DNA of 64,000 nt, taken from Hymenolepis diminuta (Eukaryota > Platyhelminthes > Cestoda > Cyclophyllidea > Hymenolepididae). This document shows, piece after piece, positions 11,640 to 23,664 of this stretch (position 1 is its first letter; each line of letters begins with the position of its first letter). The stretch spans positions 328,548 to 392,547 of the forward strand of contig CAADRB010000058.1 in assembly GCA_900708905.1 (NCBI GenBank), written 5' to 3'. The position numbers were made by a program, and so were the translations under genes. The notes under the pieces are model-generated. The model had not been told where the DNA came from, ran no database searches, and saw only the letters and a list, made by a program, of their open reading frames with translations.

Positions 11640-14600
11640 AGTGAAATCAACATCCAAATTTGTGGACCAGCAAATTTTGCTGGGAGGTGATAGATAAAAA
11701 TAATTAATTTCTACCCAGAAAAAGTTTAAAGAATGATATCTTATTAACTATTAATAATATTTGCGCCTTTGTTAAAATGTGCCAAATTATATAGTCATTG
11801 TCTTGGATAATTTTGAGTAAAATATACGATTAAGGCAATTTTGGGTTATTATTGAGTTCTGGAATTTGTCGTTACTTTGGAGGTTAAATTAATTTATAAC
11901 ACGGTTTGAAATACTTTATAAATTAAATTAGAAATCATAACTGAAAACTATCATTATTTTAAATGTTCTGCCCGATTCAAATTTGTTCTTAATGATGGCC
12001 GTTCAAATTGCTCAATGATAATGAAAACGGAAATGATAAAATATAAATAAAGTAGGTAAAGGACACTCTAACAGATTAATTTCAAAAATACTTAATCAAA
12101 ACTATCAGCTAGAAATACTGAATTATCATGCAGTACAAAATATTATTGACTATTAGGGAAGGATTGATAGAATTGTTCTCCTTCATTAACAAAAGGTACT
12201 TTGTTTAAGCTATCCGAAGCCGACTTTTCTGATTCGGCCCTTCAGCCAAAAGTCTGGCAAGTAACTTCAATTAAATAAAACTTTTGCAGTCAAATGACCA
12301 ATATATTCCAGTCTATTTTCTGTTTTTGCTTAATAAAATAAATAAATGCAAAATACGATTTTGAAGACTGGTTCAAGAAAAAGTTATAATTCGAGAAATA
12401 AACAGAGCGGTTTTAATTATTTGACAAATAATCTTTTTCATGGAATGCAATTTTTATTTCAACAAGCATAGCGATCGAATAATTTGTCAATTATTCAACA
12501 TGACATTAGTCAACTCGGCAAAAATTAGAGTCAAATGTTTATTTTCCACTTTGCGTAGGCTACTTGAAAAAAAAATTTTTACTCTTTTAGATCTTAATAT
12601 AAAACTTATTTTATATATTTAGCTTAATTTCCTTCCCATTCAACTTTTCGGAAGGCATTTATTGCGTCGTTAAACTCAGGAAAAGAGCTTCATAGGGATA
12701 ATAACGTGGCTCTGGGTAAATCAATTGCATTTAAAAATTTTTTCCAATAACCTTATTAGTTTTCTTCACCAATTTAAAATTCAATTATTAAAAATTTATA
12801 CTGAGACATATAAAATATTTTATATAAAGTCATTTTACAAAATTTTCCCACTGAAGAAGAGCGTTTGAATTCTGCCTCTTAAATAGTATTAAGTGTTTTT
12901 ATACTTAAAAAATGCTAAATGATAATTTTCAACATTAATTTCCGTATAATTCAACAATTTATCTAATAATAAAAATTTATGGAGATTTAGAAAAAAGGAG
13001 AATTTAATTCTATCAGCAGTATAAGCTTACTTGGTATTATTTATTTATTTTTAATAAAATTAGAATTCGAGTTAAATTTAAAATTTATTAATTATTTTCA
13101 ATATGAATATCTGCTGACCTTTAAAGTACTGCTTGAAATTACGGTAGTTAATAAGGTCAAAAAATGATATTTTGCATGTTTAACAATTTAAAATGAGAAT
13201 AAATGTCCTGCAAAAGTCCTATTAATGTGAAACTGAATATTTGATTTATCTACTGCTTCTGTCACAGGGAAGTTAAAGGTGAATGGAACTGCAATTCATT
13301 TATCAATTAACTTCCGTCCAAGTAATTCTAAAACAACGCTAGTAAAGTGCCAATTTTGACTATTTTAAAACGACATTTGACATGGATAAAGTGTCAACAT
13401 CTAAACATCTAAATAAAGTGTGAATAGTGACGAAGTGGGGTATGATAAAAATTGTCTACTTTTGCATTTAAAATGTTTTATTTTAAACATTTGTTGATGC
13501 TCTTTTACTTAAGAAGAAAACAAATTTTGATAATTAAGTATTTTTCACGTTAAAAAATTTGCATTCTACTGATTCAAATGATATTAAAGTTTTTTCAATA
13601 AAAAATGAGAGAATAACTTTAAAAAATATCATAAAATTTTAAAAGGCTGAAACTATATTTTATTTTTGCACTAACCCTCCTGATCTCATTTTTGGCTGTT
13701 GCCATCTTCGATCTTAAATATTTAGCCTCAAAATTGATTAAAATAGTTAGTCCGCTTTTAACCAATGCCGATCGTCATCAGTTATTTTTGTGAATGCTTG
13801 ATGTATTTCAATAAAATTTGAGAGTTATTCTCCAATACTGCGAGGACGGAACTTATTTCAGAGTATATTTTTTGGTCATTTCTAAAATGGAGTTTCGTTA
13901 CTGCCAATTACACCTCCAGCATTTACATAATCAGAATTTGGATGACTCCAACTCATACTGGCTTGATGGCCATGTCACGACGCCGCTCATCCATTAATCC
14001 CCATTAATACCATTTAACACTGGAATCTATTCATTTGCAGTTGTTATTTTTCCACTAAAAGAGGAAAATTATTTGTTATTGTTCAGCAACATTATGCTAA
14101 AATGGTAGGACTAAATAGAACAATTTGAATAACAAATCCCACCCCGAAAATAAATAAGATGTTTATCCGATTTGAGGGTTCCGATCTCTCCCACGTACCA
14201 ACAGTGAAAAATGATCATATTTATTTTGAAATTTATGGGAAATTCGTTAAAATAAGGTTTAACTTGAGTTGTTAAACAATTGTGTCCATTTCGCTAATAA
14301 ACTTGAAGCCGTTATTTGCATGTTTTTGTCATATATTTGAGAGTATTCTTTCGTTATTAATATTAAAAATTTAATTTATTGTAAAAGTAAAATAAATTTA
14401 AAAATAATGTTTCTTAATGCCTTTGAGTGCAACAGGTAAAACTAGCGATCGTGTTAATCCCAAAGTTACCTCAAAATAAATTCCCGCACTTTAAACTTTT
14501 AATTATTGGCATTTGTTCAAGTGAACAACAAAACAGAGAAATGTGCTATAAAATGTTCAAATTACAAATTTAGGCAAAAGGAACAAGGGTAATGCAGACA

Positions 14601-16658
14601 TTATTAAAAATGTTTGCAAACGCATTTCTCTTCTCCATTCGTAATGTTAACTTTTCCCTGCCATGTTATCTCAAGATTAATAGGCAGATAGATGTGGATG
14701 AATTTTGTTAAATTCTGCATCAGAATTAAATTCAATTTGTTACAATCTCAACTAAGTTAATTTATTAATTATGCTGACTTTTCGTGTTTTTCTTTGGTCT
14801 TTATTACATAACTTCGAGGTTACTAATTTCCAAGGCTACGTAAATTTCCAGCCTGAAATAGTCTTATCTTTTGCTTTACTTCCTCAAAGCGGACACTGGA
14901 TTTAATCTTATTTCACTGGTTATGTAAGGTTGAACAGTTAATCTCCTCAGAAATATGGCTTAAGTAGGAGCCACATCATCAAAATTAAAAGATAAGAGAA
15001 TCTATAAAAGATCTTTTAACAAGAAAGACAATCCAAAAGCACCAATCGATGGTAATAATATTACTAAAATTATCCTCTACTGTATGCTAGACTCTAAAGG
15101 GAATCATAACAATGCTCTTCAGATTTTTACCAGATTAAATAGTATTAGATCAGGTGCATTGTAATGATAATGTAATTCAATCAAAAATTTAAAAACGATT
15201 TTTCCACCGGTCTGTTATAGCGATATTTAAAGAGAGCCATTCAAATCCGCCCTGAGAAAGAGAAATTTCGAACTTTTAAGCAACACCTTCCCCGATTTTT
15301 TTGGTGTAAGTCCTTAGGTATAACTGTCAGCATTCATAGCCTTGTTACAAACTCAAGATGCCAAATTTCCGTTAGAATAAACTTCCCAGTATTAAGCGGA
15401 TAAATAGAAATAAATGCTTACGATAACCAAAAATTTAATTTAATTTAATTTGGACTAGCACCTTGGTTATCTAAATACCAGGATTCTCATAATACTTTTA
15501 CAAAAAATATCATCTTAATTCTTTTAAACTCCTGTTAATTTAAAACAAAGCCTGATCTATCTCAAAAATAGAAATCGTTTATTACTATTATTATTTTTAA
15601 ACACAAAAGTATTAAAATGTTATAAGTGATCATAACAATTCAAAGATATCAAAGTTGTTATTATAAAAGATGTTAAAATATTGACATTTATTCTTTGCAT
15701 TTACTAAACGTGTTTGGCTTCATTGCGTTTGTTTATCTTAAGTCACCTTTAAAAATCAGTACCTAATGTGACAGCGTCGCCAACGTAGACAATTAATTTT
15801 TCCTCTTCACTTCAGATAAAAGGATTTTTTTATGGTAAACGAGCTTTTTATTTTATATTAGCCTTCAAAGAAATGTGCATAATTATTTGGAAATATTTAT
15901 CCCTTTAAGTTTTCTCTAAACATTCATTTTAACATTACTGTTCCTGATAAGGTGAAGAACAGATCGGAATTTGAGAATTGGCACTCTGATGTGCTAGTTT
16001 TTGTTGGTTTAAATAACTAATTGCCAAGGAGTATATCATAGATAAGTCAATGTAGAAGGAGAGGGCAAAAGATCCATAAGAGAATGAAAGATAGAAACGC
16101 GACTGAGAAGAATTGCAAGGTACGGTGGGACGAAGCAACTATCTTACCTCAGTAGCCGCCATTATCTCCGGCAGTATGGAGTTTTGGCTGAGTACATCTC
16201 ATGTCCCGACCAATGACCGATGTTCTTTTATGTTAGTCTGCGTGCTCTTGGGCTTTCGAGTTGGGCTGGTGAGTTTCCATCATTGCCGAATTCAAATTCA
16301 CCACTAGCAATGTGCTTGTAGGCTCAAATAGTTGGTATAAAAAGTCGACTTGCCCTAGATTACCTAAACTACTTATTCAACCGGAAGAATGTATGCTCCG
16401 CACATACTTTTCAGAGTGGAATATGTAACAAACGTTTTATTTTAATAAATACTCATAAGACTCAGGTTAAATTCAGTTGGTATGCGCTATACTAGCTTCA
16501 TTCCTTATCAAATAAAATGACCTAGTGAATGAATTAAAATTTATTTGAAACGGAATACAACAGATATGGTATTTTTCTTTTCTTGTCAGGATGCTTATAG
16601 TTTTCCTCTTTTGATAACTTTATTATGCGACATCACTTTTATAGTAGTAGTATTGGAA

Positions 16659-16693
<35 letters not shown>

Positions 16694-17220
16694 TTAAGGT
16701 CTATATGAAAAGGAAATAGATAATTTATGCATCTTAAGTACAAGAAACTATTTAGTTTGAGGGGACGGTGCAAAACAAAATTTTATTCTAAAAAATCTTT
16801 TAATTAAATAGTATAAATCTAGTAAATTTTACCTCATGACTTCCGTGGAATTTAGAATTCAAAATTTCGGAGAATATAAGCATACTGCACCATTTCATCC
16901 ACTCATCAACAGATAACTTTAGGAAGCCTAGTAATGTTGCAGATAAAATGAGGTAGTTAATCAAAGGTCTAAAATGCCAAATTGAACGAAAAACTAAGAA
17001 AACTCCAGGGAGGAGGTTATCTCAGTGCGTTATGATTTGACTTTTACATCACTTATTATCGCTATTCTTCAATGACCGCTTCGATTCTAGTGATTAAAAC
17101 AGATCTAGGGAAATAAGTTGAAAATGAGATTAATGAAAGAAGTATCAACTGATGAGGAGAAAATTCAATCCTTTTTCTTACGGGCAGACTAAGTGGTAAT
17201 TAAAGTAGTAAAACCTTCCA
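11640..17220. other. intergenic, A+T-rich, no gene recognised
   Basis: No supported exon. It contains an (AATTT)n tract near 15435-15452 and a TA microsatellite. A G+C-richer patch at about 16.13-16.40 kb could be element-derived but matches nothing else in the window. Confidence 0.5.
16662..16689 (+). repeat. (TA)n microsatellite
   Basis: About 14 uninterrupted TA units. Confidence 0.9.
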
Positions 17221-17224
17221 TCAA

Positions 17225-17490
17225 AATCACTGGATATCGTGGACAAGAACTTGGTTCGTAATTCAGGTGACGAACAACAAAAACTGAATTTTGGAATGTG
17301 AGCTAATCTTTACATTTTGTATAATTTTAATGCAAAATCAAATAAAGTAAGTTCTTGAATTTTACTCCCAACATTTTTTTGATCTCTTCCTCTCAATCGC
17401 TTGCTGGATTCTAATGCAATCCGCTCTTAGTTGTTTCCCCACAATCCCAAATTCTAAATTTTTTGTCTTGGATTGTAGTTATATAATCTT
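17225..17490 (+). repeat. interspersed repeat family 2, copy a
   Basis: It contains TGAATTTTGGAATGTGAGC, then TTTGATCTCTTCCTCTC, then CCCCACAAT followed by an A/T-rich end. These blocks occur in the same order in the 18.9-kb and 39.4-kb copies. Confidence 0.55.
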
Positions 17491-18869
17491 ACACGATGAT
17501 CAATTGCAATTGGACCTAATATAAGTACCCAGATTGTCGAGGATGCAAATCTTTGCACAGAGACTTTTAAGAGTGTTATATGACATATAGTTATAAAGTA
17601 AATTATTATGTTTTCAAATTTCTTGTGACAGCGTGTAATGCATGACAGTCAAAATTCGCCAAAATCGATGCCGAAGGAGAATTTATTTGAATCTCTAGAT
17701 TTAAGGGAGTAACATCCAGCTACAAGATAAAGAATCCTGGTTTACTATTCAGGCAGATTAAGGTAACATTACACACTACATTGTAACAAAAATTTCCGTC
17801 CAGTTATATCATGAAATAGGATTTAGAAGGAAAATGCCATTAGAAATAAAACAGCACACTCAGCAAAATTTCATTTTATTGCATTTCTTATAGCAACCAG
17901 TTATATTTCCACGTCATTATCAAAGTAATATTCAAGATCACCCAGTATTTTAACTCAATATTATCTTTATGTGAAATAATGATTATAATTAAATTTTTGT
18001 TTATTTAAAAGAATGTGATTTGAAAAGCAAAATAATTTATTAGACGCCGTTTAATTCTAGAATAGTATTGATAATATTATTGCAAAACAATTAATAATCG
18101 GAATTTAGTGTTTGCTGGGTTACAGTAACTGACGATATCGTGCAACGCGTGTAAAAATTTATTATTAATCAATCGCCCTTCAGATATGCAAACGTATTTC
18201 TAGAAAGTATGCTACAGAATGCTAACAATTTTGAGACTATTTGTGTAGTTTCCGCAGAGGCACTAAGGTAGTTTAATTCTCAGATAAAGTTTTTTAGGAG
18301 CCAGATCAAAATACGGTTAATATCTGCTCTTAGAATTAATGATCTTCCTAAGACTTACGATGTAAAAGCCTTTCCCGCTTGAGAAGATGAAGAGTTAGGG
18401 GGAATCGAGTGCATATTATAAAATATGGAGTGAATAAGAGGAGATAAGGTCAAGGAGTGAGAAGAAAAGCTAAAATAAAAGAGGAAGGCCTCAGTAAAAG
18501 GCGGAGATGGCCCGAGTTTTGAGAAACAGGTAAAAGGAGGGACGATTGGGTGGTTGACAGTTTAGCATCATTTGTCTGGCAATAATCAATTAACAGTTAG
18601 AGAAAAGATAAAAGTCAGTAGGTACGCAATATATAGAAAGATCGAGCAGGCCTATGAGTCAGCGTGAGGAGAAATTACAATACCATAGATTATTCTTTCA
18701 TTAAATTGGCTAAAATCCTAAAATTGTATATAGCCCTTAACAAAACAATTAGATTTCTTCTAACGGCAGTTACTAACATAGTGATGAAACTGTAACCGGA
18801 CAATACATCGTCTTTTAAATTAATTATACTTATGTAAATATAGATCATTAGCTCTCTCAACCATAAAAA

Positions 18870-19205
18870 AAATTAATTAAATCGGCAAGACCGACCCTAC
18901 TTGATTAAGTACCAGTTGACAAGCGCTAAGTGGCATACACAAGCATTTGCTGCAGTGCACGGGAGGAATCGTGAAATTTTGAATTTTGGAATGCGAACCG
19001 CCCATTTAGGAAATATTGCAGAGCTCGAGTCCAAAAACCAAATAAACAATGACTCTTTGATATCTTGACGCTGCTCTCTATCTTTTTTGATCTCTTCCCC
19101 TTTATCATTTGTCGGACTTATTGTTACTGGATGATAGTTGCTATCCACAACTAAAAATAGTATTTTTGTATTGCTGTGTGCTATATTACTTTGTGCATAA
19201 TCTAC
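18870..19205 (+). repeat. interspersed repeat family 2, copy b
   Basis: Ordered blocks: GACAAGCGCTAAG, CATTTGCTGCAGTGCACGGG, TTGAATTTTGGAATGCGAAC, CGCCCATTTAGG, GACTCTTTGATATCTTGACG and TTTTTGATCTCTTCCCC. They align with 39430-39720 and, in part, with 17.2 and 38.8 kb. The two overlapping minus-strand open frames here (18897-19211 and 18926-19108) are incidental to the repeat. Confidence 0.65.
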
Positions 19206-19559
19206 TTCCAAATTTTATAATTAGTGATCCATTACTACTTCGTTCTTTGCTTTTATATGCTCCAAACTAATACCTCTTAACGCCTAGAACACTAGTGACA
19301 CAATTTTTTGCGATCTACAAGCTGATATTTCGACCAGAAGGAGGAAAGCATTAATTTCTGTTGTTCTATCGAAAACTTATTTTAGTTCAACTCGGACTAT
19401 GGACAGAATAACGTAATTCATATTAGTTCATATGAACAGCTTAAGAGTTCAACGCTATGTTTATTAATAATGAGAAGAAAATATAAAACAAATATTAATT
19501 CTGTCAAGTCAAAGTGTAAAATGTTTTTACATAATTTCAGATAATCGATGTAGATTCAG

Positions 19560-19816
19560 TCAGATTCTTCTTCCAATTGGTAGTTCCATCAGGAATTTTG
19601 CATCAAGCCTTGAGTGATATGAGAGCGTACGAATGTGACCAATGTTTCTTTGTCTGTAGTATTTATCAGACTGCGACGAACAGAACTGTGTTTCATTGTA
19701 CGGTATTAAAGTTTCAGGGGAACCATACGTCATAAAGATGCGGTCAAGTGAGCTGATTGTCGCTGGAGTATTTGTTGATGGCAATGATACTACCTCCGGC
19801 CACTTGGGGTGCGAGC
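19560..19816 (-). pseudogene. Ty3/gypsy integrase core relic
   Basis: On the minus strand one open frame reads, in order, KWPEVVSL (D-x-YSKWPE block), PATISSLDRIFMTYGSPETL, IPYNETQFCSSQ (family consensus here is usually SDNGTQF) and IGHIRTLSYHSR (usually APYHPxSNG). This is the middle of a gypsy retroviral-type integrase. The second catalytic Asp of the DDE triad is Tyr, and the Asn-Gly region after YH is lost, so it is inactive. It is unrelated in strand to the 10.9-kb relic. Confidence 0.8.
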
Positions 19817-22800
19817 ATGCAAATTATTAAATGTTTTTTCCTTGATGATATTAACATTTTATTTGATGTTTTCTTCCCTCCTATACTGAGAATAACTTTT
19901 AATTATTAAATTAAATTATTAAATTGCATAGTGCACAATTTGTCCAAGGTAACTGAATATCATTAATAAAGTCCTAACATCCTTAATTTTGCCTTTTGCT
20001 ATTTTTCTACTGTCATTTTAGAAAAGCTTTTAGAAATTTCGGCTGAAATTACATTAATTTTCCATCTTAAAACAATAACATACATACTGCAAGTCTTTAA
20101 TTACCTTCTCTATGATCCATTTTTTCCTAGACGGATTATTAAAATTTACTTCAAAACATCAGGGTTTTGTACTGTACGGTATTCGCCGCGACAGCTGCAA
20201 AGAAATTGAATTTAAGATAAGAAGGACAATCTTGGTCACAAAAATTGAATTCCACTGTTGATAAAGACATCAGACTCTTCACTGTATATGTGAAATGTTT
20301 AAACGTACAGGTTTCAGTAATCTTAAGTGGTCAAAATCATTTGTTTATTTACTAAACCTATTCCGGTTTAATTTAACTTCCACCTGCTGACTTTATTTCC
20401 TTTTTTGACCTTAAAATGACCTATCTCCATGTTTTGAAGCTTTTTATTAATTTTATGTGCTAACTTGTTGAGTTTGCAATGATACGAAAACGACCTATAA
20501 ACAAGATATTTCTGATTTAATACTTTATTTGATTGTGCTTTGAAAACTGTTTTAGAAAAAGGTATTTAACAAACAGAATCACTATAAACTACAAGGACAA
20601 TTAGAAGGCAACTTAATTTATAAGTGCAGTATAAAGTTCCGTGACCAGTTCTTCGAGTGCAAAGATGGTTAGAGGGATTTAAAGAAGTAGATGCCCATAT
20701 CAACGTAAGTAGATTGAAAATCAAGGTCGTAGTTTCTTTGATGCAGTTTCAAGCAGCTGAATTAGGCTTTTTTGTATAGTTCAAATAAAATTTAATATTG
20801 CCTGTGCTTTTATTAAAACTGATTTAATTTTAAAACAAAAATTCCTTGCACACACTGTATGTATCACTCATCTTCAGGTCAATTGGTAGTGACTCCTTGT
20901 CCTTATCGATGCCCGAAAAATCCCAATATGAAATATATTGCTTTAGACGGTATGTTGTTGATACATTAATAGAAAACTGATTGGTCCATTTCGGCTTGCG
21001 TGTCGGACAGTCTATAATTGACAAATGTGCAGTTAATAGTTTAGCCCTAGATTAAAAGACAATCTCTCCCTCTGACACAGTCTCAAAATTGTTCGATTAT
21101 AGAGAACAAAGTATGATCTCAAAGCCGCCTCGTATCGTACAAAATATTAAATTAATAATAAATAAAAAATCAGATAACTAGCGTATTCAGATGAAAAAAT
21201 AACTAAATAAGCTTGAGGGTTATTATCATCTTCATATTTTATAATCTTGCTCTCAAAAATATTTTTATAAATTGTTAATGTCTCTTTGTTTATAAAGAGA
21301 GTATGTATTATATTATTGAATATACTGAATTATTTTATATTATTAGGTATATATATCCCTTTAAAAGGCCTTTACTCTTAAATACATTTGCACAAGTGTA
21401 TTGAAAATAAATATCTAATTTGAGGTAGTTGTTTCTGATTTTCGAACGTCTTTTGAAGACGCCGTACTTAGTAAATTTATTACTTATTATTAGTAAATTG
21501 TATAAAACTCTGTTTATTCATGACCAAATGGTAATAAATGAATAAATCTCGCTTCATTTTTAATTATATATTTGACTTAGTTAATAGCTATTAAAACCAT
21601 ACCCCGAAAAACAGTAAATTCGTAATTTACAAAATCCCTTTGTTCCCACGACTTTGCACTTGATGCAAACTAATCTCTCAGACAAGATATCTGCCTCACC
21701 TCTGGTTATATTCAATGTTGTAAATGTCCACTATTTTATTAAAAGAATATTTGGGTGATTTCAGCAGTATTTATAATTTTTGGGCTCATCAAATTAGCTC
21801 TTAGGATAAGGTAAACCAATCAAAATTCATCTTGTCTAAAAATTTTGATAATTTTTTTATTTGCCAAATCTGCCTAATATATAGGCATTGTTAGAACTTA
21901 TACTGAAGTTTTAGACATATATACCGCTTGAAAACCATTTTTATTGATTGAAAGGATTGAGAATGAGATTGTAGTGATAGCAAATGAAATATATTTTATT
22001 CAAAAAGTCGTTCATTACAACTCTTTCTATTCAGTACTAACCAAAATAGGTCTCATATCTTTTTTAAGAGGTGTCATTTGACTTAACTTAATTCTTGAAA
22101 TTGCTCCAGGTTAAAAACCCCAACTCTCGGAGCGTAGGTTGCTAGCACCGGTCTTTTTAAAATGTAAGTAGGCTTACGGCTTTCAATTTTTCAAATAATT
22201 GTCTTTTCTATCTTTCTTAGGTGTAAGTTCTCGTTTCAGATATACCTCTATTTCGATATCTCTGTTGTAATATTCGGGGCGATTTACCTCAATGGCACAG
22301 TATATTCTATTTAGATTTGAAAATTCGAAAGCCTAATGTATTTTCAAAAAAGACTCAGATATTTTCTTTAAGCAATCTCTCCTGCAATATTTTGGGACCG
22401 AATGATATCAAAACTGCAAGTGTGCTCTACACTGTGTGCTGTTCTATGCCACAGAAGATGCATATATAAAAATGCATGACATGATGACATGAAAACCCAC
22501 ACAGTTGTATCGACTGGTTAACAGGCTCTGTATGTCGTGAAGTCAATCTTACTCTTAAATCTGAGAATCAAATGATAAAGATTGAAATGAACCCTACTTC
22601 TTATGAGAATATGTATAAATATACGCTTCGGAACACAATTAAAGCAAGACTTTCGATGCCAATATTTCATTCTCACTTCCCTTGAGCCCCAAACCCAACT
22701 GGACATTTTTGTAGTTCCTTTTATCGGAGTGCTTTTCAAAGATCAAAATGTGTAAAGTTCTTTTGCAGTACCGAGGACGAAGCTGCTAATATTCTATTTA

Positions 22801-23450
22801 TTGAATCAATATCACATAGGAAGGAGGATAGTTTACAAATACGCATGTTTACGCTGCGTGTAAAATGACTTGATCTATTCGGAAACTGGAGTTCGCCTTT
22901 GAATCACACTGATCACTCATGTGTGAAACATATGCTCTCAGTTACCGAACTTGGACGTAATATCATCAATGGAACGAATCAATGGTAAAGACTTCCTGCA
23001 TTAATTTAGAAAAAAATGCTCATTCCGAGCGTTTTATTGGTACTAAACTGTTTGAAAATTTAATCATAAGGATAATGGGTTTCAAATACTGAAGGCTTTA
23101 GAAGATTTCCAAACCCATTGAAGGAAGAGTTTTTAATTCCTGATCATTTCTGTTTATTAGTTGCTTATTTTATTTAATATTATAAACCGATGAGTCTCGA
23201 ATGCAAGGTTTTCCCTTCTAACGCCGTTCAACACAGTAAAACCATGAGTCCACCGTGATTTCTACATTTTTCTTTTATCTCAATTTCAGTTTAAAGTTGT
23301 TAATTAACATTTCAAACCACCTATTTCCTTGCAAAATGCTCACAAATTCATTTGCCGAAGTCTTCTGAAGTAGCAGGTTTTTTGAATTTGCAAAGAAGGG
23401 TAAATAATTAATGAATTTCACTTAGCAGAATAAAATTGTAATCTTAATGT
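19817..23450. other. intergenic; one exon-like open frame, otherwise nothing recognised
   Basis: A+T-rich. The only stretch with coding-like composition is 20830-21024 (minus), listed separately. The frame at 22518-22739 (minus) has no recognisable motif. Confidence 0.45.
20830..21024 (-). CDS. exon-like open frame, unknown
   Basis: The minus-strand frame of 64 aa (including CPTRKPKWTNQF, YISYWDFSGIDKDKESLP and DTYSVCKEF) has a hydrophilic, balanced composition unlike the random A+T-rich frames around it. I recognise no family. It could be a single exon of an otherwise undetected gene or a transposon remnant. No partner exons were found nearby. Confidence 0.25.
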   Translation of the reverse strand: MSIIDCPTRKPKWTNQFSINVSTTYRLKQYISYWDFSGIDKDKESLPIDLKMSDTYSVCKEFLF

Positions 23451-23456
23451 TTTATT
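23451..23456 (-). promoter_or_regulatory. candidate poly(A) signal of P2X gene A
   Basis: A canonical AATAAA on the minus strand lies about 210 nt after the stop codon of P2X gene A. The cleavage site cannot be placed from sequence alone. Confidence 0.45.
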
Positions 23457-23664
23457 AAATATAATTAAAAATCGCAGTTACAGTAATATTAAATGTGATA
23501 CAACACAAAAAACACATTCAGAAGTATCTACATCTAAAATATTGCACGATAAGTTAGAGCCGCGAAAAAAGCGAGTCATCGACTTTTTAAGTAGTATACA
23601 TAAGTAGCATTACTGAAAATGGGGAAGGTGCTGGATTTGACAGGAAAATGGCTATAAACCACTG

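Noticed and set aside
18897..19211. Minus-strand open frame of 104 codons
   Set aside because: It lies entirely within interspersed repeat family 2 and is not conserved in frame in the other copies.
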